Positions 15,715 to 23,980 of a stretch of 53,492 nt of DNA are shown here, in pieces. The DNA is taken from positions 1-53,492 of the forward strand of contig CAJUIM010000004.1 of the NCBI GenBank assembly GCA_910586275.1, read 5' to 3'. The notes under the pieces are model-generated. The model saw nothing but the letters and a program-made list of their open reading frames with translations. It ran no database searches and was not told where the DNA came from. The position numbers and the translations under genes are program-made. The DNA is from an uncultured Lachnospiraceae bacterium (GTDB lineage Bacteria > Bacillota > Clostridia > Lachnospirales > Lachnospiraceae). How positions within the stretch are numbered: the stretch's first letter is position 1; each line of letters begins with the position of its first letter.

Positions 15715-17577
15715 ATGCTTTTGGACAGTATTCAGCAGGTTAACGATATTAAAAATATAGCGGAAGAGGACTATGATGCGCTGGCGGAGGAAATCAGGGA
15801 GTTCCTGATAGAGAAAATCAGCATAACAGGCGGGCATCTTGGTTCGAATCTTGGCGCGGTGGAACTGACAATGGCATTGCATCTTGCGCTGAACCTGCCG
15901 GAGGACAAAATTATCTGGGATGTGGGGCATCAGTCCTATACCCATAAACTGCTTACCGGCCGGAGGGACGGTTTTGAGACGCTTCGGAAATATGGCGGAA
16001 TGAGCGGATTCCCGAAACGGAAGGAAAGCGACTGCGACGCTTTTGATACCGGGCACAGTTCCACTTCCATATCGGCAGGGCTGGGGCTGGTCAAGGCCAG
16101 GGATTTAAAAGGGGAAAAACATACGGTGGTTTCGGTAATCGGAGACGGTTCCCTGACCGGCGGGATGGCTTATGAGGCACTGAACAATGCGGCAAGGCTG
16201 GATACAAATTTCATTATTGTGCTGAACGACAATAATATGTCCATTTCGGAAAATGTAGGAGGGGTATCCAAATATCTGAACAATGTCCGTACTGCGGATA
16301 AATATCTGGGGCTTAGGGACGGAGTATATAATACGCTGAAGGATATGCCTAAATATGGGGATCAGATGGTAAAGTTCATCCGCCGTGCAAAAAACAGTTT
16401 TAAGCAGCTGGTGATTCCGGGAATGATGTTCGAGGACATGGGAGTGACTTATTTAGGGCCGGTGGATGGTCATGATATCCCCCGGCTGATTCGTGTACTG
16501 CAGGAAGCGAAGAGGGTGAAAAAGGCAGTTATCGTACATGTGCTGACGCAGAAGGGAAAAGGATATGTGCCGGCAGAAAGACATCCGGCCAGATTTCACG
16601 GCGCGGAACCTTTTGAAATAGAAACGGGACTGCCTACCCATCCGAGGACAAAAGCCAATTATACGGATATATTTTCCACGGTTATGACGAAACTGGGACA
16701 ACGGGACGATAAGGTGGTGGCGATCACGGCAGCTATGCCCGACGGAACAGGGCTGAAAAGGTTCCACAATATGTTTCCGGAGCGTTTTTTCGATGTGGGT
16801 ATTGCGGAAGAGCATGCGGTTACCTTTGCGGCCGGGCTGGCGGCAGGAGGGCTGAAACCCATTGTGGCGGTTTATTCTTCTTTCCTGCAAAGAGCCTACG
16901 ACCAGATTCTGCATGATGTCTGCATCCAGAATCTGCCGGTAGTGTTTGCCATTGACCGGGCAGGGCTGGTAGGCAGCGACGGGGAAACCCATCAGGGCAT
17001 ATTTGACTTATCCTATCTGTCTTCCATTCCCAATATGCATATTATGGCTCCTAAGAATAAATGGGAACTGTCGGATATGATGAAATTTGCGGTGGACTTT
17101 GGGGCGCCTATTGCCATACGCTATCCGCGGGGAGAGGCCTATGACGGGCTGAAGGAGTACCGGCTCCCGATTGACTACGGAAAAGCGGAGTGGATCTATA
17201 GGGAAAAGGATATCTGCCTGTTGGCGGTTGGGAGTATGGTGAAAGTGGCGGAGCAGGTACGCAGGGAACTGAAGGAAAGAGGCTATTCCTGTTCTCTGAT
17301 CAATGCCAGGTTCGTAAAGCCTATTGACGAAGAAACTGTGATGGAAGCGCGGGCGTTACATAAGCTGTTGGTAACTATGGAAGAGAATGTGGCAAGCGGC
17401 GGGTTCGGTGAGAAAGTGAGAGATTTTACGGACCGGACGGGGAGCGGGGCAATGCTGGCTGTCCATATACCTGACGCTTATGTGGAGCACGGAAATGTGG
17501 AACTTCTGAAGAAAGAGCTGGGCATGGATGCAGACAGCGTGGTGAAAAGCATTCTTGCCGAGTACAGCGCACTGTAG
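15715..17577 (+). CDS. dxs: 1-deoxy-D-xylulose-5-phosphate synthase
   Basis: The 620-residue thiamine-diphosphate enzyme condenses pyruvate and glyceraldehyde 3-phosphate, the first step of the MEP isoprenoid pathway. Visible are GGHLGSNLGAVELTMALH, the substrate motif DVGHQSYTHKLLTGR, the ThDP motif GDGSLTGGMAYEALNNA ending at LNDNNMSIS, the pyrimidine domain GIAEEHAVTFAAG, and the transketolase C-terminal part. ATG 15715 is favoured over 15709 because AGAGGG ends only about 1 nt before 15709. It is 24 bp downstream of ispA and 10 bp upstream of tlyA. Confidence 0.96.
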   Translation: MLLDSIQQVNDIKNIAEEDYDALAEEIREFLIEKISITGGHLGSNLGAVELTMALHLALNLPEDKIIWDVGHQSYTHKLLTGRRDGFETLRKYGGMSGFPKRKESDCDAFDTGHSSTSISAGLGLVKARDLKGEKHTVVSVIGDGSLTGGMAYEALNNAARLDTNFIIVLNDNNMSISENVGGVSKYLNNVRTADKYLGLRDGVYNTLKDMPKYGDQMVKFIRRAKNSFKQLVIPGMMFEDMGVTYLGPVDGHDIPRLIRVLQEAKRVKKAVIVHVLTQKGKGYVPAERHPARFHGAEPFEIETGLPTHPRTKANYTDIFSTVMTKLGQRDDKVVAITAAMPDGTGLKRFHNMFPERFFDVGIAEEHAVTFAAGLAAGGLKPIVAVYSSFLQRAYDQILHDVCIQNLPVVFAIDRAGLVGSDGETHQGIFDLSYLSSIPNMHIMAPKNKWELSDMMKFAVDFGAPIAIRYPRGEAYDGLKEYRLPIDYGKAEWIYREKDICLLAVGSMVKVAEQVRRELKERGYSCSLINARFVKPIDEETVMEARALHKLLVTMEENVASGGFGEKVRDFTDRTGSGAMLAVHIPDAYVEHGNVELLKKELGMDADSVVKSILAEYSAL

Positions 17578-17587
17578 GGGGGACGGC

Positions 17588-18475
17588 ATGAAGGAACGTT
17601 TGGATATGCTTCTTGTGCAGCAGGGATATGCTCCGTCCAGAGAAAAGGCAAAAGCCGTCATTATGTCCGGAAATGTATTTGTGGACGGACAGAGGGAAGA
17701 TAAGGCAGGTACGTCTTTTGACGGAGAGAAAGTCCGTATTGAGGTAAAGGGCAGTACCTTGAAATATGTGAGCCGGGGAGGCCTGAAGCTGGAAAAAGCA
17801 ATGGCTTCTTTCGGAATCGGATTGCAGGGAAAGGTATGCATGGATATCGGAGCTTCCACCGGAGGATTTACGGACTGCATGCTGCAGAACGGTGCGGCCA
17901 AGGTATATTCCGTGGATGTGGGGCATGGACAGCTGGACTGGAAGCTGCGGACGGATGAGCGAGTCGTATGCATGGAAAAGACTAACTTCCGCTATATGCT
18001 CCCAGGGGATATTCCGGAACTGTTGGATTTCGCTTCCGTGGACGTATCTTTTATTTCCCTCACTAAAATATTGATACCGGCGCGAAATCTGCTGACGGCC
18101 GCAGGGCAGATGGTATGCCTGATTAAGCCTCAGTTTGAGGCAGGACGGGAAAAAGTAGGGAAAAAGGGGGTCGTCAGAGAACCGGAAACTCATAGGGAAG
18201 TCATTGGAAAAGTAGTGGACTATGCGGATCTGACAGGTTTTTCCGTGCTGGGCTTGGAATATTCCCCGGTGAAGGGGCCGGAGGGAAATATTGAATATCT
18301 GGCTTATCTGGGGAAAAAACAGAATATTACGGAAGAAACTGCCGGCCTTACGGAAGAGACGGCAGAAGAAAGGTTGGAAGAAATAAGGCAGAGGGAAAGC
18401 GGGGCATCGCATGCGGCCGAGATGGAATCTTTGATGGAAGCGACAGTGAAGGAAGCCCATGAGTGCCTGCGGTAA
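17588..18475 (+). CDS. tlyA: TlyA family rRNA 2'-O-methyltransferase / RNA-binding protein
   Basis: The 295-residue protein combines an N-terminal S4 RNA-binding domain (about residues 1-62; RLDMLLVQQGYAPSREKAKA) with an FtsJ-like methyltransferase domain. The latter has KYVSRGGLKLEKAM, the SAM-binding CMDIGASTGGFTDCMLQNGA, and later DVSFISLTKILIPA and LIKPQFEAGREKVGKKGVV. The C-terminus carries a Glu-rich tail of about 45 residues. TlyA methylates cytidines in rRNA in some bacteria and is commonly found between dxs and nadK. ATG 17588 has GGGGGGAC upstream. Actual methylation specificity is not deducible. Confidence 0.92.
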   Translation: MKERLDMLLVQQGYAPSREKAKAVIMSGNVFVDGQREDKAGTSFDGEKVRIEVKGSTLKYVSRGGLKLEKAMASFGIGLQGKVCMDIGASTGGFTDCMLQNGAAKVYSVDVGHGQLDWKLRTDERVVCMEKTNFRYMLPGDIPELLDFASVDVSFISLTKILIPARNLLTAAGQMVCLIKPQFEAGREKVGKKGVVREPETHREVIGKVVDYADLTGFSVLGLEYSPVKGPEGNIEYLAYLGKKQNITEETAGLTEETAEERLEEIRQRESGASHAAEMESLMEATVKEAHECLR

Positions 18476-18482
18476 CGGGAAA

Positions 18483-19418
18483 ATGGAACATTTTTATGTG
18501 ATTACGAACGGGCACAAGGACTGCGGCCTGAAGAAAACCAATTATATTAAGGATTACCTACAGAGAAACCATAAGAAATGTACGGTACAGGTTAAAGGCA
18601 TCGGCCAAGGAGAACAACCTATGGGCTTCGTGCAGGAGGATACGGATCCTTCCCGGTGTTTTACGGATTCATCGGAAATTCCGCCGGATACGGACTGCAT
18701 CCTTGTGCTGGGGGGCGACGGTACTTTGCTGGAAGCGGCAAGGGACACGATAAACAGGGATATTCCGCTGCTGGGCATTAATCTGGGGACATTGGGGTAT
18801 TTGGCGGAAGTGGAAGTGAACGGAGTGGACGCGGCATTGGATCAGCTGATAGAAGACCGGTATGAAGTGGAGCAGCGGATGATGCTGACCGGCCGGATTG
18901 TGCGGGGCAGTTACCATAAAAAAAGGCATGAAGAGAAAGGAATCTCCAAGACAGGTACGAAGGAATTACATGCACTGAATGACATTACCGTTACGCGCAG
19001 CGGCTCCTTGCAGATTATTCGTTTTCAAGTATTTGTCAACGGGCAGTTTCTGAACGAATACCATGCGGACGGCGTGATTGTGGCAACGCCTACCGGTTCC
19101 ACCGGTTATAATCTTTCCGCGGGAGGACCTATTGTGGAACCTAAGGCGGAACTTCTGGTGATGACGCCTATCTGCCCGCATACGCTGAATACCAGAAGCA
19201 TTATACTTTCTCCGCAGGATCGGATTGAACTGCAGATCGGGACCGGCCGGGAGGATAGCATTCAGCAGGTGGAAGTGAATTTTGACGGCAGCCGGAAGCT
19301 GCTGCTCTATACCGGCGACAAGGTGGAGATAGAGAGGGCAGTAATGACCACAGGAATCATAAAACTGAACCGGGTAAGCTTTCTGGAAGTATTACATAAG
19401 AAGATGAGTGAGACATAA
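18483..19418 (+). CDS. nadK: NAD kinase
   Basis: The 311-residue protein phosphorylates NAD to NADP. It has the GGDGTLLEAAR motif (the catalytic Asp lies in GGD), the GINLGTLGYLAEVE region, NDITVTR and the glycine-rich ATPTGSTGYNLSAGGPIV followed by PHTLNTRSIIL. The N-terminal part is somewhat longer than in Bacillus, with an extra loop around residues 40-60. ATG 18483 (MEHFYVITNG) is preferred by homology; ATG 18459 lies within tlyA with a GGAAG 3-4 nt upstream and is possible. argR follows after 19 bp. Confidence 0.95.
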   Translation: MEHFYVITNGHKDCGLKKTNYIKDYLQRNHKKCTVQVKGIGQGEQPMGFVQEDTDPSRCFTDSSEIPPDTDCILVLGGDGTLLEAARDTINRDIPLLGINLGTLGYLAEVEVNGVDAALDQLIEDRYEVEQRMMLTGRIVRGSYHKKRHEEKGISKTGTKELHALNDITVTRSGSLQIIRFQVFVNGQFLNEYHADGVIVATPTGSTGYNLSAGGPIVEPKAELLVMTPICPHTLNTRSIILSPQDRIELQIGTGREDSIQQVEVNFDGSRKLLLYTGDKVEIERAVMTTGIIKLNRVSFLEVLHKKMSET

Positions 19419-19437
19419 TGATATTCGGAGGTTATAT

Positions 19438-19884
19438 ATGAAGAGGAACAGGCTTGGCAAAATCGTGGAGTTAATTGAAAACTACGATATTGAGACACAG
19501 GATGAACTGGCGGACCGTCTGAAAGAAGCCGGATTTCATGTGACACAGGCCACCATATCCCGGGATATCAGGGAACTTCAGCTTTCCAAAGTGCCTGTCG
19601 GAGACGGGAAACAGAAATATGTGGTACTGAAACAGGACGACCGGCATTTGGGGGATAAATATATAAGGGTACTGAAAGACGGGTTTGTATCTATGGATAT
19701 GGCGCAGAATATTTTAGTGATAAAAACCGTGTCAGGAATGGCTATGGCAGTGGCGGCGGCAGTGGATGCCATGAAGCTGAAGGAAATCGTAGGCTCCATA
19801 GCCGGAGACGATACGATTATGATGGCCGTACGCACGGTGGAAGATACGAAAGCCGTCATGGACAAGATTTCAAAAATGTTATAA
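19438..19884 (+). CDS. argR: Arginine repressor ArgR
   Basis: This 148-residue repressor has the N-terminal winged helix (residues 1-70, with DIETQDELADRLKEAG and TQATISRDIRELQLSKVP). The C-terminal arginine-binding and oligomerisation domain has GSIAGDDTIMMAVRT. It controls arginine metabolism genes, and in Clostridia often sits in this dxs-tlyA-nadK-argR-recN cluster although its targets are elsewhere. GGAGG lies just before ATG 19438; the frame open from 19408 overlaps nadK and is not used. Confidence 0.95.
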   Translation: MKRNRLGKIVELIENYDIETQDELADRLKEAGFHVTQATISRDIRELQLSKVPVGDGKQKYVVLKQDDRHLGDKYIRVLKDGFVSMDMAQNILVIKTVSGMAMAVAAAVDAMKLKEIVGSIAGDDTIMMAVRTVEDTKAVMDKISKML

Positions 19885-20011
19885 AAATGGGATCTGTATG
19901 AGGCGGCACAATTTTTGCTGCCCGATGCGGATATTTGATAAGAGGTAACTGGCAAAAGAAACAGACGGTATGTGATGCTCTTTGCCCGGAGGACACATAA
20001 GGAGTAGAACG

Positions 20012-21691
20012 ATGTTAGTGAGTTTGCATGTAAAGAATCTGGCGCTGATTGACGAAGAGGAAATATGCTTTGGGGAAGGCTTGAATATTATGACAGGGGA
20101 GACCGGTGCCGGAAAATCCATTATTATCGGTTCCGTAAATCTAGCCTTGGGGGCAAAAGCAGATAAGGAATTGATCCGCACCGGAGCAGAGTATGCCCTG
20201 ATCGAACTGGTTTTTAGGCTGGACAGCAGGCAGGAGGAACGGCTGAAGGAGATGGAGTTCTTTCCCGAAGAGGACGGGACATTCATGATTCAGAGAAAAA
20301 TCATGCCTGCCAGAAGTGTCTGCAAGGTATGCGGGGAAACCGTGGGTGCGAAGCAGCTGCAGGAAATTGCGGAAGTGCTGATTGCCATTCATGGACAGCA
20401 TGAGAATCAGACATTGCTGCAGAAAAAGCGGCACAGAGAAATCTTGGATGATTATGCGGGGAAAAAAGTATCGGACTGCAGAAAGAAGACTGCCGCAGGC
20501 TATCAGGAATATATGAAGCTTCTGAAGGAAATGGAAGAGGGAGGAAGCGATGAGGCAGCAAGGGAACGGGATGCTGCCTTGCTTCGGTTTGAAGTGAAGG
20601 AGATAGAGGAGGCCGGGCTTACGGCGGGCGAGGACGAGGAATTGGAGCGGGATTACCGCAGAATGGTAAACAGCCGAAAAATTAAGGAAGCTGCCTACGG
20701 GGCATACCGCATGACCGGAGAGGATGCGGGCGCCGGAGAGAATATCGGACGGGCTTTGCGTGAGATCAGAAGCGTCTCTTCTTATGATGAGGTTTTAGGC
20801 GATTTGGAGAATATGCTGGGGGATATTGATAATCTGCTGAATGATTTCAACCGGCAGATGGCGGACTATCTGGAGGGGCTGGAATTTGACGAAACGGAGT
20901 TTGTGCAGACGGAAAACCGTCTGAATCTGCTGAATCATTTAAAATCAAAATACGGGAAAAGCATGGAGGAAGTGCTTGCATATAAACAGCAAGGGGAAGA
21001 AAAACTAAGAAGATTGGAACATTATGAAGCTTATCGGCAGCAGCTGGAAGAGAAGCTGGAAAAAGCAAGACAGGAACTGGAAGAGTCCTGCGGGAAACTG
21101 TCGGGACTGCGTGCGAAATATGCAAAGGAACTGGGAAAACAGTTAAAGCAGGCACTGCAGGAACTGAATTTCATGGACGTGAAATTTGAAATTCAGGTAA
21201 CGCCACAGTTCGGGCATTTTTCGGCGGACGGGTATGACGATATAGAATTTATGATTTCCACCAATAAGGGAGAGCGGCTGAAGCCGTTGAGCCAAGTGGC
21301 CAGCGGAGGCGAACTGTCGCGTATTATGCTGGCATTTAAAACCGTGCTGGCGGACAAGGATGAAATCTCCTCCCTGATTTTTGATGAGATTGACACAGGC
21401 ATCAGTGGGAAGACCGCTTGGAAGGTATCGGAAAAGCTGGGAATTTTAGGAAGAAACCATCAGGTGATCTGCATCACTCATCTGCCTCAGATAGCCGCTA
21501 TGTCGGATGTTCACTTTTTGATAGAAAAAGGCGAAAAAAAAGAGCGGACTGTGACTACCATCCGAAAAATCAAGGGAGAAGAGGATCTGAGGGAACTGGC
21601 GCGGATGCTGGGAGGGGCGGATATTACCGATGCGGCATTGGAAAATGCCCGTGAAATGAAAGAATTGGCAAGAAATACAAAACAATACTAA
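20012..21691 (+). CDS. recN: DNA repair protein RecN
   Basis: The 559-residue SMC-like protein has Walker A GETGAGKSIIIG near residue 35. Long coiled-coil segments occupy about residues 150-360. The ABC signature is QVASGGELSRIMLAFKTVLA, and Walker B is SSLIFDEIDTGISGKTAWKV. RecN gathers broken DNA ends in recombinational repair. AAGGAG precedes ATG 20012. It sits between argR (127-bp gap with no obvious signal) and spoIVB, the standard order. Confidence 0.97.
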   Translation: MLVSLHVKNLALIDEEEICFGEGLNIMTGETGAGKSIIIGSVNLALGAKADKELIRTGAEYALIELVFRLDSRQEERLKEMEFFPEEDGTFMIQRKIMPARSVCKVCGETVGAKQLQEIAEVLIAIHGQHENQTLLQKKRHREILDDYAGKKVSDCRKKTAAGYQEYMKLLKEMEEGGSDEAARERDAALLRFEVKEIEEAGLTAGEDEELERDYRRMVNSRKIKEAAYGAYRMTGEDAGAGENIGRALREIRSVSSYDEVLGDLENMLGDIDNLLNDFNRQMADYLEGLEFDETEFVQTENRLNLLNHLKSKYGKSMEEVLAYKQQGEEKLRRLEHYEAYRQQLEEKLEKARQELEESCGKLSGLRAKYAKELGKQLKQALQELNFMDVKFEIQVTPQFGHFSADGYDDIEFMISTNKGERLKPLSQVASGGELSRIMLAFKTVLADKDEISSLIFDEIDTGISGKTAWKVSEKLGILGRNHQVICITHLPQIAAMSDVHFLIEKGEKKERTVTTIRKIKGEEDLRELARMLGGADITDAALENAREMKELARNTKQY

Positions 21692-21701
21692 AGTAAAAAG
21701 A

Positions 21702-21752
21702 GCAAGTTCTTCACATACTAAGGGAGATTGGTGAAAGGATGTGAGAACTTGC
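21702..21752 (+). promoter_or_regulatory. Hairpin over the spoIVB ribosome binding site and candidate SigG -10
   Basis: GCAAGTTCTTCACAT (21702-21716) pairs with ATGTGAGAACTTGC (21739-21752), a 14-bp stem with one bulged T. The 3' arm contains part of the AAAGGATGTGA ribosome binding site and the TTG start. CATACTA (21714-21720) is a perfect match to the SigG -10 consensus, but the -35 region is weak. RNA initiated at such a -10 would lack the 5' arm, whereas read-through from recN would contain the whole hairpin. Confidence 0.5.
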
Positions 21753-23050
21753 GAAGAAAAAATAAGAAGACCAAGACAAGAATGGATCAATATAGAACCT
21801 GCCTTTACTTTGCATTGGCAGGCAGCGTGACGGCTTTGATCTGTGCCTGCTACTTTGCCCTCTGGAAAAAGGTGCCTTCCAATATAAAGATACGGGCAGG
21901 GGTGGATCAGACATTGGATCTGCAGGTGCCGGCATCGGGGGAAATCTATAAGGAGGCAGTGGAGGTAAGTGGGTTCACGAAATCCAACATTCCGAAGGAC
22001 AGCGTCCATATCGATCTGGCGAAGCCGGTCACGATCAAAGCAAATACAATAGAGAAATATGTGCTGGATTTAAAGCTGTTCGGCATTATTCCGCTGAAAA
22101 CAGTGGATGTGCAGGTGATTCAGGACAAGACTCTCACCCCCGCAGGGATACCTATCGGGATTTATGTGAAAACACAGGGTGTGCTTGTTATCGGAGTAGG
22201 CGACTTTACCGGGGAAAACGGGGAGAACCTCTGCCCGGCTCAGTATGTCCTGCAGTCCGGCGATTATATCACGGAGGTGAACGACGAGGAGATTACCGGA
22301 AAAAGAGATTTTGTGGAAAAGGTGAAGCACAGCGAGGGGCAGGAGATGGTGCTTCAGGTGAAACGGGGAGAAGAGAACCTGACGCTGAAAGTGAGGCCGG
22401 AAACGAGTCAGTCCGGAGATTATAAAATCGGCATATGGATCAGGGACAATGCGCAGGGCGTGGGCACCATGACATATCTTGGCGACCATGCGGATTTCGG
22501 TGCGCTTGGGCATGGAATCAATGACGTGGACACAAGCACGCTGATGGAATTGGAAAAGGGGACACTGTACCATACGGAGATTATCGGCATCACAAGAGGG
22601 GGCAACGGCGCGCCGGGAGAACTGACCGGTTATATTGAATATGACGAGTCCAATATTATAGGGGAAATCAAGGAAAATACCAGTGAGGGCATTTTCGGGA
22701 ACTGCAGCGAACAGATTTATTCGGCGGTACCTTTTGATCCCCTCCCCATCGGCCTGAAGCAGGAGATAACGAGGGGCAAAGCCCAGATTATCTGCAGCAT
22801 TAACGGAGAACCGGACTATTATGATATTGAAATACTGGAAACCCATCTGGATAACGACAATGTGAACAGGGGGATCGTGCTGCGCATTACGGATCCGGAT
22901 CTGTTGGCTCTGACCGGAGGGATTGTGCAGGGAATGAGCGGTTCTCCGATTGTGCAGGGAGGAAAGATCGTAGGGGCCGTTACTCATGTGCTGGTGCAGG
23001 ATTCCACAAAAGGGTATGGGATCTTCATTGAGAATATGCTGTCGCATTGA
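21749..23050 (+). CDS. spoIVB: SpoIVB peptidase
   Basis: The 433-residue serine peptidase (family S55) signals from the forespore to activate SigK processing in the mother cell. An N-terminal membrane anchor (CLYFALAGSVTALICACYFA) is followed by a PDZ domain (about residues 140-230; GDYITEVNDEEITGKRDF). The peptidase domain has the His motif DHADFGALGHGIND and the Ser motif GGIVQGMSGSPIVQ. TTG 21749 is preferred because AAAGGATGTGA, nearly the full consensus, precedes it; GTG 21731 and TTG 21728 are alternatives. The gene is intact, which matters because its neighbour spo0A is not canonical. Confidence 0.95.
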   Translation: MRRKNKKTKTRMDQYRTCLYFALAGSVTALICACYFALWKKVPSNIKIRAGVDQTLDLQVPASGEIYKEAVEVSGFTKSNIPKDSVHIDLAKPVTIKANTIEKYVLDLKLFGIIPLKTVDVQVIQDKTLTPAGIPIGIYVKTQGVLVIGVGDFTGENGENLCPAQYVLQSGDYITEVNDEEITGKRDFVEKVKHSEGQEMVLQVKRGEENLTLKVRPETSQSGDYKIGIWIRDNAQGVGTMTYLGDHADFGALGHGINDVDTSTLMELEKGTLYHTEIIGITRGGNGAPGELTGYIEYDESNIIGEIKENTSEGIFGNCSEQIYSAVPFDPLPIGLKQEITRGKAQIICSINGEPDYYDIEILETHLDNDNVNRGIVLRITDPDLLALTGGIVQGMSGSPIVQGGKIVGAVTHVLVQDSTKGYGIFIENMLSH

Positions 23051-23106
23051 AGGCGGCCCGACGGCGGAAATCCGTTTTCGGTTTTGTGCCGTGCGATGCC
23101 TAACGC

Positions 23107-23136
23107 TTGAATCCTCAAATAATGTTCCTTTATAAT
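23107..23136 (+). promoter_or_regulatory. Probable SigA promoter of spo0A
   Basis: TTGAAT (23107-23112) and TATAAT (23131-23136) are spaced by 18 bases in the 232-bp spoIVB-spo0A gap. The leader would be about 140 nt. No clear 0A box (TGTCGAA) was seen here. Confidence 0.6.
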
Positions 23137-23282
23137 AGACAATAGCAGTATTTGGAAATTCATATCAATTGCCTTGGATTTTCAGATTTCCGCAAAGAAA
23201 AAAGTCGGGGGCGGCAAATTTGTGCTGACAGGTGCAAATGCATGGGCGTAAACCTCGCGGGCTGAGAAAGGAGCATTCATAG

Positions 23283-23804
23283 ATGGAACAGTTGAATCTA
23301 ACATCGACAAAGGATAGCGAGGGAGTATATAAGATATTGGGTGATCTGATGAATATGGATAAGGAATTCCAGATTATGATTACAGTGCCGTCCAACCATA
23401 AGGAGTCCCTGACGGCAGGGCAGGGTACCGGAGCAAAGCATTTTGCCGAAACGAGGGATCTGGAAAAAGATGTGACGGAGATTATCCATGAAATCGGCGT
23501 ACCGGCTCATATTAAAGGATATCAGTATCTGAGGGAGGCAATCATGATGTCCGTAGAGGACAATGAAATGCTCAATTCCATCACAAAAGTGCTGTATCCG
23601 TCCATTGCAAAGAAATACCAGACGACGCCCAGCCGGGTGGAACGGGCAATCCGGCATGCGATAGAAGTAGCTTGGAGCCGGGGAAAAATGGAGACTTTGG
23701 ATGCAATGTTCGGATATACGATAAATACGGGAAAGGGAAAGCCCACAAACTCGGAGTTCATAGCACTGATTGCGGACAAAATAAGGCTTCAATATAAAAG
23801 TTAA
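23283..23804 (+). CDS. spo0A: Spo0A with receiver domain largely deleted
   Basis: The 173-residue protein contains the complete Spo0A DNA-binding domain (about residues 57-173), with HEIGVPAHIKGYQYLREAI, TTPSRVERAIRHAIEVAWSR (recognition helix) and the KPTNSEFIALIADKIRL end. Canonical Spo0A has about 260-270 residues with an N-terminal receiver. Here only about 50 residues precede the effector domain. The first 30 (MEQLNLTSTKDSEGVYKILG...) still resemble the start of a clostridial Spo0A receiver, but the acidic pair is replaced by Lys-Asp, and the regions with the phospho-acceptor Asp, conserved Thr and Lys are missing. AAAGGAG precedes ATG 23283. It lies directly after spoIVB, the canonical spo0A site, so it is probably the true orthologue. 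Confidence 0.9.
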   Translation: MEQLNLTSTKDSEGVYKILGDLMNMDKEFQIMITVPSNHKESLTAGQGTGAKHFAETRDLEKDVTEIIHEIGVPAHIKGYQYLREAIMMSVEDNEMLNSITKVLYPSIAKKYQTTPSRVERAIRHAIEVAWSRGKMETLDAMFGYTINTGKGKPTNSEFIALIADKIRLQYKS

Positions 23805-23901
23805 GGATAAAATTAGAGATAAAATGCCGCTATATACAGCCAATGTGCAGACAATTCCAAACAGAAATGAAAATTAAGATACAAAAATTAGCAATTACTT
23901 C

Positions 23902-23930
23902 TTTTAAACCCTTCTAAGATGATGTATAAT
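23902..23930 (+). promoter_or_regulatory. Probable promoter of glgA
   Basis: TATAAT (23925-23930) lies 17 nt after TTTTAA (23902-23907). It is the only good -10 in the 176-bp gap between spo0A and glgA. Confidence 0.45.
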
Positions 23931-23980
23931 AGAGCAAAAGCAGATTTTGGTGAAGGTTGAGGAAGGAGCACGCTTTAACT

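Noticed and set aside
17426..18460. 344-codon minus-strand frame over dxs/tlyA
   Set aside because: Antisense shadow of two well-supported genes.
23051..23100. Terminator after spoIVB
   Set aside because: Only a 4-bp stem (CGGA/TCCG) with TTTT was seen, too weak to call.
23051..23282. Missing receiver domain of Spo0A encoded as a separate upstream gene
   Set aside because: The gap holds no receiver-like frame on either strand, so the domain is absent rather than split.
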